Source of the DNA: Breznakia pachnodae
GTDB taxonomy: Bacteria > Bacillota_I > Bacilli_A > Erysipelotrichales > Erysipelotrichaceae
NCBI RefSeq assembly: GCF_030814225.1
Contig: NZ_JAUSUR010000003.1
Location: 487,756-551,755, forward strand
Direction of reading: 5' to 3'
Length of the DNA: 64,000 nt
Part shown: piece after piece, positions 19,028 through 28,512 of the stretch
Layout of the letters: every line of letters begins with the position of its first letter
How positions within the stretch are numbered: the stretch's first letter is position 1
Notes under the pieces: generated by a model
What the model was told of the DNA's origin: nothing
Database searches by the model: none
Seen by the model: only the letters and a program-made list of their open reading frames with translations
Translations under genes and position numbers: made by a program

Positions 19028-19175
19028 CTTTTCCCTCTCTAATTTATATATCTATACTAACATAGAATTGGTTTCTTTCGTTGATTTATTGATATTTAAA
19101 AGTGTTGTTGAGTCATTAAAAATGATACCGTATAATGAAGAATATAAAGAGAATATCTATAAAGGAGTGTTTGTT

Positions 19176-20108
19176 ATGAAGCAATATGAAGGTAAAAATG
19201 AATATGTGAATAGAATCAATAAAGTTCAAAATTATATAGAAAGAAATATCACAAAAACATTTACTCTTGAAGAGTTATCTGAAGTGGCAGGTTTCTCGAA
19301 ATATCACTTTCATCGTATTTTTAAGGCAATCACTCATGAATCATTACTTCAATATGTAAACCGCATTAAATTAGAAGTATCAACAGGATTATTAAGTCAT
19401 CGCCAGGATATGAGCATAACGGATATCGCATACTATCTTGGGTTTAGTGATTCCGCAGTATATTCAAGAAGTTTTAAACAGTATTATGATGTAAGTCCAA
19501 GTAACTATAGAGATGATTATCGCAAGAATTGCAAAGACCAGTATAATATTTCTCGATACAATAAGGATGTATCAGATAAGTTGAATCAAAGCGTATCCAA
19601 ACAGGAAATTGAAGGTAAGGTTGAAATTATTACGATGGATAGTATAAAGGTTGCATATCTTCGTTTTACTGGGGCATACATTGAATTGTCTAAGCAACTT
19701 CCCAAGTTGATGGAGCAGTTGTTTATAAATGCATACAATCAAAATCTTCTTATAGAAGGAGAGACGAAAGTGCTTTGTATTTATCATGATAATCCAGAGT
19801 TTACAAACCCAGATGATTTGAAGACAAGTATATGTATTACTCTTCCTGATGGAGCAGTGGTTGATGAGAATAGTGAACTGAGTGTTATGGAAATACCAGC
19901 TGGTGAGTATATGGTGGGACATTTCTATATTCGACAAGATCAGTTTAGTGCGATGTGGGATTATATATATGAAGAATGGCTTACAAACAGTGGCTATGTA
20001 CCAAGTGATAATGCACCATTTGAAGTGTATATGAATGATTATCGAAATGATAAACATGGGATACATTTAGTAGATATTTATTTACCAGTTCAACCATTCG
20101 CATTTTAA
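19176..20108 (+). CDS. AraC family regulator with GyrI-like effector domain
   Basis: A 310-residue regulator. Residues 1-115 hold the two helix-turn-helix motifs of AraC proteins (FTLEELSEVAGFSKYHFHRI; MSITDIAYYLGFSDSAVYSR). From about 155 the sequence matches the GyrI-like/Rob-type ligand-binding domain (EIITMDSIKVAYLRFTGAYI). Such proteins sense toxic small molecules. The start at 19176 follows AAAGGAGTG; upstream codons to 19068 lack a ribosome site. It sits just before a UvrA-like ATPase and a serine hydrolase on the same strand, so the three may form an inducible defence unit. Confidence 0.87.
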   Translation: MKQYEGKNEYVNRINKVQNYIERNITKTFTLEELSEVAGFSKYHFHRIFKAITHESLLQYVNRIKLEVSTGLLSHRQDMSITDIAYYLGFSDSAVYSRSFKQYYDVSPSNYRDDYRKNCKDQYNISRYNKDVSDKLNQSVSKQEIEGKVEIITMDSIKVAYLRFTGAYIELSKQLPKLMEQLFINAYNQNLLIEGETKVLCIYHDNPEFTNPDDLKTSICITLPDGAVVDENSELSVMEIPAGEYMVGHFYIRQDQFSAMWDYIYEEWLTNSGYVPSDNAPFEVYMNDYRNDKHGIHLVDIYLPVQPFAF

Positions 20109-20153
20109 TTCAACTCTTATCTGCTATACATCAATATAATAAAGAGGTGAATA

Positions 20154-22478
20154 ATGAAAGAGATAAAAATAAAAGGAGCAAAATTACATAATTTAAAAGA
20201 TATTGATATTTGTATTCCTAAGAACCAATTGATTGTTGCAACCGGTGTGAGTGGAAGTGGGAAGTCAAGTTTGGCTTTTGATATTATTTTTGAAGAAGGA
20301 CGAAAACAATATTTACAATCACTAGGTGCACTAACAACAATTGATGATACTTATAAGTTTGATTCAATTGAAGGAATTGGACCTACGATTGCTGTACAGC
20401 AGAATACCATTCGACAAAGTAACCCTAGGTCTACTGTAGGAACCAGAACAGGAATACTTACAATGCTTGCACTGCTTTACTCAGGAGAAGGAAAGGTGAA
20501 CGAAGGTTCTGATTTTGAAGCAGATGAACATTTTAATCCTAGTTTCTTCACTTATAATTCTCCGAGTGGAATGTGTATGAAATGTTCTGGAAAAGGCGCA
20601 TATTATGAAATTGATATCAATAATCTGATTAAGGATGAACAAATGACCTTATCAGATGTTTTTAAACATGCAGAAGTGACACCTGGATATATGAATGTAC
20701 TAAAGAGAAGATTCAATGAATACTTTGATATGCCATTTATAAAACTTCCAGAGGAAGTAAAAAATGAAGCAATCTATGGGCGATATGAGAATGGTAAGAA
20801 CAGTTATGCACTTCTAAGAGCATATGGAAATCGACATCAAAAAGGAGAGGCTGTAGATGATGTTTATTCTCTGTATACTTGTGATGAGTGCAATGGGTAT
20901 CGGGTTGCAGAGGAAGCAAGAAGTGTTTGTATTGCAGACAAGCATATTGGAGAATTGTGTTTGATGACTCTTTCCGATTTATATCGCTTTCTTCATACAA
21001 AAGTAAAACTTTATTTATCTACTCAGATAGGTAAGAATTTAGTGATAGATATTTTAAATAAATTAAATCACTTAATAAATGCAAAGTTAGGTTATCTTAC
21101 ATTATATCGTGAAATGTCTACGCTAAGTGGTGGTGAATTACAAAGACTGTTTCTAAATGAACACTTGGATACAAAGATGGATTCATTAATTTACGTATTA
21201 GATGAGCCAACAGCAGGACTACATGCTTCAGAGAAGGAGACTATTGTTTCGTCAGTAAAGCAACTAAAGGAAATAGGGAATACGGTAATTGTTGTTGAGC
21301 ACGACAAAGGTATGATTCAGGCAGCAGAACATATTATTGATATTGGGCCAAGAGCAGGCAAGTATGGTGGAGAAATTGTTTATCAGGGTGACATAAGTGG
21401 ATTATTAAAGTCAGAGTCATCAATAACAGGAATGTATTTGTCTGGAAAAAAGGAGATTCCATTAAGGGATACTTCTAGATATGATAAAGATGGTTATGAA
21501 CTAACACTTCATCATGCGAAAACGAATAATTTAAAGGATATTACTATATCTTTTCCACTACATTCTATCGTTGGAATTGCTGGTAAATCAGGTAGTGGAA
21601 AGAGTTCACTGATATCAGATACATTATTACCACTACTACGTAATAATTTTAAATATCAGATAGAAGAAAATCCTATTGATTCTACTGTAAAGATGGATTC
21701 GAAGGGTTTGGATGGTATGGAATATATTTCTGGGTTTGCAGAGATTTCACAGTCTCCAATAGGAAGAAACAGTAATTCGAATCCTGCAACCTATATTGGT
21801 ATTTGGGATAAAATAAGAAGTATATTTGCGAATCAGAAAGAAGGTTATACCGCAAGTCATTTTTCTTTCAATTCCAAAGGAGCATGTGAAGAATGTAATG
21901 GAAGTGGTTACGAAAGAATCTGGATAGGAACACAGATGAGTATTAACAAGACTTGTCCAAAATGTCATGGAAAAAGATTCAATGAAGATGCTTTATCGAT
22001 TCAATATAAAGATAAAAATATCTTTGATGTATTAGCGATGAGTGTAGATGAAGCAGTTTTATTTTTTGATGACCATCCAGCAATCTTGAACACATTAACG
22101 ATTCTTCAACAAATTGGAATGGGATATATAACACTAGGACAACCTACTCCGACATTAAGTGGAGGAGAATCTCAAAGAATTAAATTAGCAAAGGAAATTG
22201 GAAAAAAGAGAAAAGGTAATATTCTTTATATTCTTGATGAACCAACAACTGGATTAAGTCAATATGACATATCTAAATTAGTTACTCTATTAGATCAACT
22301 TGTGGAAAAGGGAAATTCAATTATCGTGATTGAACATGATATTGATGTATTAAAAATCTGTGATTATCTGATTGAGTTAGGACCAGAAGGTGGTAATGAT
22401 GGTGGATATGTTATTGCGAAAGGAACACCAGAAGAGTTAAAGAAAAATTCGAAATCAATTACTGGGAGGTATCTGTGA
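20154..22478 (+). CDS. UvrA-like ABC ATPase (short paralogue)
   Basis: A tandem ABC ATPase of 774 residues, shorter than housekeeping UvrA (about 940). Both nucleotide sites are complete: Walker A GVSGSGKSS (31-39) and GKSGSGKSS, signatures LSGGELQRL and LSGGESQRIKLAKE, and Walker B VLDEPTAGLH and ILDEPTTGL. Zinc-finger CxxC pairs occur in both halves (CMKCSGKG, CDECNGY; CEECNGSG, CPKCHGK). The shortening in the first half is consistent with lack of the UvrB-interacting insert, as in UvrA2/DrrC-type paralogues linked to antibiotic resistance. The AraC regulator lies 45 bases upstream and a serine hydrolase overlaps its stop. Likely role: DNA damage or drug tolerance. Confidence 0.88.
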   Translation: MKEIKIKGAKLHNLKDIDICIPKNQLIVATGVSGSGKSSLAFDIIFEEGRKQYLQSLGALTTIDDTYKFDSIEGIGPTIAVQQNTIRQSNPRSTVGTRTGILTMLALLYSGEGKVNEGSDFEADEHFNPSFFTYNSPSGMCMKCSGKGAYYEIDINNLIKDEQMTLSDVFKHAEVTPGYMNVLKRRFNEYFDMPFIKLPEEVKNEAIYGRYENGKNSYALLRAYGNRHQKGEAVDDVYSLYTCDECNGYRVAEEARSVCIADKHIGELCLMTLSDLYRFLHTKVKLYLSTQIGKNLVIDILNKLNHLINAKLGYLTLYREMSTLSGGELQRLFLNEHLDTKMDSLIYVLDEPTAGLHASEKETIVSSVKQLKEIGNTVIVVEHDKGMIQAAEHIIDIGPRAGKYGGEIVYQGDISGLLKSESSITGMYLSGKKEIPLRDTSRYDKDGYELTLHHAKTNNLKDITISFPLHSIVGIAGKSGSGKSSLISDTLLPLLRNNFKYQIEENPIDSTVKMDSKGLDGMEYISGFAEISQSPIGRNSNSNPATYIGIWDKIRSIFANQKEGYTASHFSFNSKGACEECNGSGYERIWIGTQMSINKTCPKCHGKRFNEDALSIQYKDKNIFDVLAMSVDEAVLFFDDHPAILNTLTILQQIGMGYITLGQPTPTLSGGESQRIKLAKEIGKKRKGNILYILDEPTTGLSQYDISKLVTLLDQLVEKGNSIIVIEHDIDVLKICDYLIELGPEGGNDGGYVIAKGTPEELKKNSKSITGRYL

Positions 22479-23524
22479 TGAATAGAACAAACCAGATATT
22501 ATCATTTGATCCAATTAACCCAAGTGATGTGGGAATGAGAGAAGATACACTCTTAGAAATGGATAGAATAATTCCAAGCCAGTTTAAGAATCTTAATGGA
22601 ATTATTATTGTACGTTCAAACAAAACGATATTTGAACGTTATTATAATGGTTATGATATTGATGATACCTGTCATATTGCATCAGTAACTAAAAGTGTTT
22701 TATCAGCACTGATTGGGATTGCAGTAGACAAAGGTTATATAAAAGATTTGGATCAAAGGGTGTTAGATTTCTTTCCAGAATATAAGTGCTCACCTGCTGA
22801 AGTGCAGAAGCAGGCAGTAACTATTCGTAACTTGCTTACGATGAGAGCACCCTATATCTTTAAACCGCTTCAGGAGCCAATGGAAAAAATGGTAAGAAGA
22901 AAAGACTGGATTACCTTTTCACTTGATATGATGGGAAAGAATGGAAAGATAGGTGAATTCAAATATGCAAATAGTAGTGCGAATTTACTTTCTGCAATCT
23001 TAATTCGAACAACAGGAAAAAGTGCAAGAGAGTTTGCTAATGAATATTTATTTAAAGAAATAGGAATAAAGGAAATTCCAGATAACCCAAATCAGACATT
23101 TGATTATGAAGGATTATTTGGTAAGGATTTAAAAGGATGGGCAAAAGATCCTTCAGGTAATTCTACAGGTGGATGGGGATTAAAATTAACGACAAGAGAT
23201 ATGGCGAGATTTGGTTCTCTTTATATCAACAATGGAATGATAAATAATAAGCAGATTATTTCTAAAGATTGGATTCAAGCGTCAATAGAAGGAATACCAT
23301 TAGAGAAAGATATTCATGTAGTATTTCAACGCTATGGTTATTTATGGTGTATCTATGAAAAGGATGGACTCTTTGCTTATATGGCATTGGGGGATGGGGG
23401 AAATATGATTTGTTGTATTCCTGAGTATGAACTAGTGGTAGCAATTGCATCAGATACGATGCGTAAGCCAAGAGATCGTTGGGAGCTAGTTGAGAATTAT
23501 ATTCTACCTTCCATAATCAAATAA
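22478..23524 (+). CDS. Serine hydrolase, class C beta-lactamase/penicillin-binding fold
   Basis: A 348-residue protein with the S-x-x-K motif SVTK (S69, K72), a Tyr motif YANSSAN, and GDGGN in place of the third KTG/HxG box. No signal peptide is visible, so it probably acts in the cytoplasm; this argues against classical beta-lactamase or cell-wall roles and for an esterase/amidase on small molecules. The ATG shares one base with the UvrA-like stop (TGATG) and has GGGAGGT upstream, so expression is coupled. Confidence 0.85.
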   Translation: MNRTNQILSFDPINPSDVGMREDTLLEMDRIIPSQFKNLNGIIIVRSNKTIFERYYNGYDIDDTCHIASVTKSVLSALIGIAVDKGYIKDLDQRVLDFFPEYKCSPAEVQKQAVTIRNLLTMRAPYIFKPLQEPMEKMVRRKDWITFSLDMMGKNGKIGEFKYANSSANLLSAILIRTTGKSAREFANEYLFKEIGIKEIPDNPNQTFDYEGLFGKDLKGWAKDPSGNSTGGWGLKLTTRDMARFGSLYINNGMINNKQIISKDWIQASIEGIPLEKDIHVVFQRYGYLWCIYEKDGLFAYMALGDGGNMICCIPEYELVVAIASDTMRKPRDRWELVENYILPSIIK

Positions 23525-23530
23525 AAAAAG

Positions 23531-23572
23531 AAAAGTTCATGAGCACAGTATAAAATGTGTCATGAACTTTTT
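23531..23572. terminator. Bidirectional intrinsic terminator
   Basis: A 12-bp perfect stem AAAAGTTCATGA (23531-23542) / TCATGAACTTTT (23560-23571) between convergent genes. Confidence 0.85.
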
Positions 23573-23589
23573 GCGTATATAAGATATGA

Positions 23590-24315
23590 TTATCCACTAA
23601 AAGATGAAAATGTATATTCATATAAATCAGAACGATAATAAGAGCAAGTGTAATGTGCAGGAGTACCATCATCTAAGTAACGAATAGAAATACTATTTAA
23701 AATAGCCTTACTTTTTGTTTGTAGTAACTCTGCTTGTTCTTCTGTTGCTTCTACTGCTTTTAATCTGGTAAAGAAACTTTCAATGTTTAAACCAATCTTC
23801 TTTGCATAATCCTCTAGTGATTCTACAATTGCATTTAAATCTAAGTTTGGAAAATACTTCATTGGCATATAACTTTCTTGAATTGCAATTGGTGTTCCAT
23901 TTCCTGTACGTAAACGGCATAGAAAGTATAACGATTCACTAGGATCAATTTTTAGTTCATTTGCGATATCTGGAACATCACTACCTTTGATTGTTTTAAA
24001 CTCCAGCAACTGACTTCCAGGGATCATTCCAATATTTCTCATATCTTCTGTAAAACTTAATTTCTTTTGAATATTTCTGGTTACTGGCTTTGATGCCACA
24101 AATGAACCCTTGCCAGGCATTCGATCAATAATACCTTGAATTGCAAGGTCAGATAATGCATTGTGAATCGTTTGCCTTCCAAAGTTGAATTTCTTAACCA
24201 GTTCAGCTTCCGATGGTATTTGGTCTCCTACTTTAAAATTACCATTGGTAATTTCTGATAATAAGTAATTGATAATGATACTCTTCTTAGATGACTGTTT
24301 TTCTTTCTTTTCCAT
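23590..24315 (-). CDS. GntR/HutC family regulator with UTRA domain
   Basis: A 241-residue regulator. The N-terminal winged HTH (GDQIPSEAELVKKFNFGRQT then IDRMPGKGSFVAS) is of the GntR type, and residues 80-240 form a UTRA ligand-binding domain (LYFLCRLRTGNGTPIAIQES). UTRA domains of this branch often bind sugar phosphates or amino-acid-like effectors. It diverges from the mannose-family PTS/GGT operon at 24791 across a long AT-rich region and is its probable regulator. AGGAGG precedes the ATG. Confidence 0.88.
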   Translation of the reverse strand: MEKKEKQSSKKSIIINYLLSEITNGNFKVGDQIPSEAELVKKFNFGRQTIHNALSDLAIQGIIDRMPGKGSFVASKPVTRNIQKKLSFTEDMRNIGMIPGSQLLEFKTIKGSDVPDIANELKIDPSESLYFLCRLRTGNGTPIAIQESYMPMKYFPNLDLNAIVESLEDYAKKIGLNIESFFTRLKAVEATEEQAELLQTKSKAILNSISIRYLDDGTPAHYTCSYYRSDLYEYTFSSFSG

Positions 24316-24790
24316 GTCTCCTCCTAAATAGTTATATATAGATGTACAATAATTGAATAATTATATGTACTATTCATAAATGTATGATTATATAGATTTA
24401 TAATAAATCAATAATTCTATAACTGTATCTTCTTTGAATGAAAATAAGTGATTGCCTTTGATGTGGAAAGATTTTTTATCTATGGAAAGACGCAAATTAT
24501 CCTTTATATAAGCAATCATTTAATATGTTCTCATATATCTAAGTATAGAAGAAAAATGATATTTAATCAATATAGATAAGGTATTATTAGTAATATTTAA
24601 TAGATAATAATGTATCAATAAGTGTTGTAATTGCAACTATTATATTTATGCAAAACCATCAAATGTACGAAATATTACGAAATGTATGGACATTTAAAAA
24701 ATCTTGTGATATTTTAAATATATAAACAGTGATTAATTGCAATTAAAACTGATTAGTGGACAAAGTCCATGCTTTAAGAAAGGAGCATAT
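24316..24790. promoter_or_regulatory. Long divergent regulatory region (GntR / PTS-GGT operon)
   Basis: A 475-base gap without a convincing gene. Three GTAC-centred sites occur: two near the GntR start (about 24345 and 24372) and one at 24664. TACGAAAT is repeated in direct orientation at 24666-24673 and 24676-24683, exactly one helical turn apart, next to a possible -35/-10 pair (TGGACA 24687, TATTTT 24710, 17-base spacer). TGGAC-AAA-GTCCA at 24757-24769 forms a small hairpin in the leader just before the ribosome site. These could be regulator sites; the AT richness makes the promoter call weak. Confidence 0.4.
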
Positions 24791-25534
24791 ATGAATTTTT
24801 TTACGATTCTAATTATTAGTTTGATCACAGGTTTGGCATATTTACAACGTAGAGCTTTAGGGGATTGTCAATTAGAGAGACCATTAGTATTAGGACCAGT
24901 AGTTGGGTTAATACTTGGTGACTTTATGACAGGTCTTCAAGTTGGAGCATCACTTGAATTAGTATTCATGGGTGCACAGGCAATTGGAGGATCAGTTCCT
25001 TCAAATGTGGCAATTGGTAGTGCTTTAGGGACAACAGTAGCAATTACAAGTGGAACTGGTTTAGAGGGTGCAATGGCAATTGCAGTACCAGTAGCAGTAG
25101 TGGCTAGTACATTTGAAATGTTTGCGAAAACAATCTGTGCATTTACGGTACATATTGCAGACAAGTATGCAAATGATGATAATTCAAGAGGCATCAGTAT
25201 GATGATGCATTTAGGGAACTTTATTCATTTCCTTGCATATTTTGTGCCAACATTTTTGGCATTATATTTTGGAGCAAGTTACGTAACCGAATTGATGAAT
25301 GCAGTACCAGATAATATTATGGCTGGTATTCAGGCAGTAGGAAACTTATTACCTGCACTTGGATTTGGATTACTATTAAACAACTTAGCAACAAAACAAT
25401 TTATTCCGTATTTCTTTATTGGATTTGCGATTGCAGCTTATGTACCAGCATTTGGAGTTATGGGAATCGCCTTCCTAGGTATTGCATATGTTAGTTTATA
25501 CGCATTAAGCGATCGAAACGAGGAGGAGAACTAA
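24791..25534 (+). CDS. PTS EIIC, mannose/fructose/sorbose family
   Basis: Membrane channel subunit of 247 residues. The start at 24791 follows AAAGGAG; the upstream in-frame TTG is not used. The signature LQVGASLELVFMGAQAIGGS corresponds to the Gly-rich EIIC motif of this family. It is the first gene of IIC-IID-IIB-GGT, an order unlike the 13-15 kb system (IIB-IIC-IID), so the two PTS sets are separate paralogues rather than a recent duplication. Confidence 0.92.
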   Translation: MNFFTILIISLITGLAYLQRRALGDCQLERPLVLGPVVGLILGDFMTGLQVGASLELVFMGAQAIGGSVPSNVAIGSALGTTVAITSGTGLEGAMAIAVPVAVVASTFEMFAKTICAFTVHIADKYANDDNSRGISMMMHLGNFIHFLAYFVPTFLALYFGASYVTELMNAVPDNIMAGIQAVGNLLPALGFGLLLNNLATKQFIPYFFIGFAIAAYVPAFGVMGIAFLGIAYVSLYALSDRNEEEN

Positions 25535-25535
25535 T

Positions 25536-26348
25536 ATGAGTAACGAAGTAGGATTATCAAAAAAAGATTTAATGAAGTTATTTGTTCGTTCTAATGCAGT
25601 ACAATCTTCATTTAACTTCGAACGTATGCAGGCACTAGGGTTTGAATGGGCTTTATTACCTGTTCTAAATAAATTATACGCAGATGATAAAGAAGCAAGA
25701 ATACAAGCATATCAAAGACATTTAAATTACTTTAACTCACACCCTTGGACATGTGGACCAATCTTTGGGATTGTGGCTTCTATGGAAGAGCGAAAAGCAC
25801 AAGGTGAAGATGTAAGTGAAGAAAATATTCAAGCAGTAAAAGGAGCGTTGATGGGACCTCTTGCTGGAATTGGAGATTCATTATTCTGGGGAACAGTACG
25901 TCCGATTTTCGCAGGTATCTGTGCTTCATTAGCGTTAGCGGGTAATTCATTTGCACCAATTATCTTTGTATTAGGATTAAATGCAATTCACTTTGGTTTC
26001 CAATACTGGGGTGTAATGAATGGATATAAATTCTCTGATACATTCATGCAAAAAATGGAAAGCATGAAAATCAAGAGATGGATGACAGCAGCAACAATTT
26101 TAGGGTTAATTGTTGTTGGTGGATTAAGTGCTACTTGGCTGAATATTTCGACTCCACTTGTTTACTCAGTGGGAGAAACTTCAGTTAGTGTGCAAGATAC
26201 ATTGAATATGATATTACCTAAATTATTAGCACTAATTTCTACACTGGCAGTATATACACTGCTTAGAAAAGGAAAGAGTTCTACATGGGTAATGATGTCA
26301 ATAATTATAGTGGGATTCGTTTTAGGTTTCTTTGGAATATTAGCATAA
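25536..26348 (+). CDS. PTS EIID, mannose/fructose/sorbose family
   Basis: Membrane subunit of 270 residues. The motifs RSNAVQSSFNFERMQALGF and GPLAGIGDSLFWGT are diagnostic. It starts one base after the IIC stop with GGAGGAG inside IIC, implying coupled translation. It assembles with EIIC as the sugar permease. Confidence 0.92.
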   Translation: MSNEVGLSKKDLMKLFVRSNAVQSSFNFERMQALGFEWALLPVLNKLYADDKEARIQAYQRHLNYFNSHPWTCGPIFGIVASMEERKAQGEDVSEENIQAVKGALMGPLAGIGDSLFWGTVRPIFAGICASLALAGNSFAPIIFVLGLNAIHFGFQYWGVMNGYKFSDTFMQKMESMKIKRWMTAATILGLIVVGGLSATWLNISTPLVYSVGETSVSVQDTLNMILPKLLALISTLAVYTLLRKGKSSTWVMMSIIIVGFVLGFFGILA

Positions 26349-26361
26349 AAAGGAGATACAT

Positions 26362-26841
26362 ATGAAATTTACCTTAGTAAGAATTGATGATCGTCTAATT
26401 CATGGACAAGTTGCACTTGGATGGACTAGATCAAAAGGAATTGAATGCATTTTAGCTGTAGATGATGAAACATCTAAAGATAGCTTCAGAGTTTCTTTAT
26501 TAAAGATGGCAACTCCTACGGGAGTAAAGTCATTCATTATTGATCAAGATACAGCAATTGAAAAAATTAACAGTGGTTCTTTTGATAATAAGAGAACAAT
26601 GTTACTTGTGAAAAGCACAAAAACACTATTGGATTTAATTAACAAAGGAATATCAATTGATGAAGTAAATGTAGGTAATTTACGAAATGATGCGGGGAAT
26701 AAGCTATTAAACTATGTTTATGTAAATGATGAAGAAATAGCTGATTTTAAAGAAATGAGGAATCAAAATGTTAGCTTTTTTGCGCAGTCTCTTCCGGACC
26801 AACAAATCACAGACTTTAACTCTATCATTGACAAAATTTAG
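26362..26841 (+). CDS. PTS EIIB, mannose/fructose/sorbose family
   Basis: Phosphocarrier of 159 residues. The motif RIDDRLIHGQVALGW carries the active-site H14. It lies between EIID and a gamma-glutamyltransferase-like gene. As in the other mannose-family set, no EIIA gene is present, so one EIIA encoded outside the window may serve both systems. Confidence 0.92.
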   Translation: MKFTLVRIDDRLIHGQVALGWTRSKGIECILAVDDETSKDSFRVSLLKMATPTGVKSFIIDQDTAIEKINSGSFDNKRTMLLVKSTKTLLDLINKGISIDEVNVGNLRNDAGNKLLNYVYVNDEEIADFKEMRNQNVSFFAQSLPDQQITDFNSIIDKI

Positions 26842-26855
26842 AAGGAGGAATTTAA

Positions 26856-28466
26856 ATGGTTTTTGATGTTTTAAATCAACCATATGGAAAGAGCAGATAC
26901 AGTGTTAGTGCAAATAAAGGAATGGTTTGTAGCAGTAATCCATTAGCTTCTTCTGCTGGATTAGAAATATTAAAAAAAGGAGGAAATGCAGTAGATGCAG
27001 CAATCGCAACAGCAGCAGTGCTTACGATTGTAGAACCTACGAGTAATGGATTAGGTGGAGATGCTTATGCAATTGTTTGGATGAAGAATAAACTTTATGG
27101 TTTAAATGCTTCTGGATATTCACCAAAGTCTATGACAATTGAAAAACTTAAAGAACAAGGGTATACAGAAATGCCAAAGCATGGATGGATACCAGTAACA
27201 ATACCAGGACAACCAAAGGCTTGGGCAGCATTGATCAAAAAATTTGGAAACTTAGAATTGATTGATGTATTACAACCAGCAATACGATATGCACAAGAGG
27301 GATTCCCGTTATCACCAGTTGTGTCATTCCTTTGGGAAAAATATGTAAAGAAGAATAGTGAAGAATTTAAGGATAATCCGATTTTCGCAGAATGGTTTAA
27401 AGTTTTTACGAAAGAGGGAAAATCGTATAAATTTGGAGATATTGTTAAATTTCCAGATCATGCAAAATCGCTAAGGTTAATTGGAGAAAGTTATTCTGAT
27501 GAATTCTATAATGGTGAGATTGCCAATAGAATAGTGGAACAAAGTAAAAAGCATGGTGGTTATATTGAGTTGGATGATCTTAGAGAATACAATGTGGAAT
27601 GGGTTAATCCTATATCTCTCAATTATCGTGGATATGATGTTTGGGAATTACCACCAAATGGACAAGGTATTGTAACACTGATGTCTTTGAACATATTGAA
27701 GAACTTTCCTTTAGAAGAGAAAGAAGATGTAGATACTTATCATCATCAGTTTGAAGCGATAAAACTTGCATTTGCGGATGCATTATCGACAGTTACTGAT
27801 TTGGATGCAATGAAGATTGATTTCCATAAATACTTAAAAGATATTTATGGTGAATCACGTTCAAGTGAGATTGCAGACTATGCAAAAGATCCTGCACCTT
27901 TAAAACAACCAACAAGTGGAACTGTTTACCTGTGTACAGCTGATAAAGATGGAAATATGGTATCTTATATTCAAAGTAATTATATGGACTTTGGATCAGG
28001 TATTGTTGTTGAAGACTATGGTATTGCTCTTCAAAATAGAGGGTTTGATTTCTCTTTAAATCCAGAAGATGCAAATGCTTTGTCACCAAGAAAAAGAAGT
28101 TATCATACTATTATTCCAGGATTCTTAACCAAAGATGATAAAGCAGTTGGTCCATTTGGAGTAATGGGTGGATATATGCAACCACAGGGACATCTTCAAT
28201 TGATGATGAACTATGTTGATTTTCATTTAAATCCACAAATGTGTATAGACTCACCAAGATGGCAATGGAAAGATGGGAAACACTTTCTAGTAGAGCCAAA
28301 CTTCAATAAAGATATTATTGAAAAATTAAGGGAAAAAGGACACGATATAGAAGTGTCTGAGAACTGTTTCTCATTTGGAAGAGCACAAATGATTGTTAAG
28401 CTAGAGAATGATGTTTATGTAGGTGCAACTGAATCAAGAACAGATGGTAGTATCTGTTGTTATTAG
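26856..28466 (+). CDS. Gamma-glutamyltransferase-family protein, cytoplasmic
   Basis: A 536-residue Ntn-hydrolase of the GGT family. GGNAVDAAIA and PTSNGLGGDAYAIVW are the N-terminal signatures. The precursor normally self-cleaves before a Thr, here most likely T356 in PTSGTVYL, giving large and small subunits; the small-subunit motifs DGNMVSYIQSNY and GIALQNRG follow. No signal peptide is present, so it works inside the cell, unlike secreted glutathione-degrading GGTs and like YwrD-type homologues. It is co-transcribed with a PTS, 14 bases after EIIB, so it probably cleaves an amide-type bond in an imported, phosphorylated sugar conjugate. That link is inference. Confidence 0.87.
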   Translation: MVFDVLNQPYGKSRYSVSANKGMVCSSNPLASSAGLEILKKGGNAVDAAIATAAVLTIVEPTSNGLGGDAYAIVWMKNKLYGLNASGYSPKSMTIEKLKEQGYTEMPKHGWIPVTIPGQPKAWAALIKKFGNLELIDVLQPAIRYAQEGFPLSPVVSFLWEKYVKKNSEEFKDNPIFAEWFKVFTKEGKSYKFGDIVKFPDHAKSLRLIGESYSDEFYNGEIANRIVEQSKKHGGYIELDDLREYNVEWVNPISLNYRGYDVWELPPNGQGIVTLMSLNILKNFPLEEKEDVDTYHHQFEAIKLAFADALSTVTDLDAMKIDFHKYLKDIYGESRSSEIADYAKDPAPLKQPTSGTVYLCTADKDGNMVSYIQSNYMDFGSGIVVEDYGIALQNRGFDFSLNPEDANALSPRKRSYHTIIPGFLTKDDKAVGPFGVMGGYMQPQGHLQLMMNYVDFHLNPQMCIDSPRWQWKDGKHFLVEPNFNKDIIEKLREKGHDIEVSENCFSFGRAQMIVKLENDVYVGATESRTDGSICCY

Positions 28467-28512
28467 TTGTATATAGATAATATAGAAAACTAGAAATCTT
28501 AGGGGAAAAACA

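Noticed and set aside
13358..26841. The two mannose-family PTS sets as a recent duplication
   Set aside because: Gene order differs (IIB-IIC-IID versus IIC-IID-IIB) and the proteins are clearly diverged.
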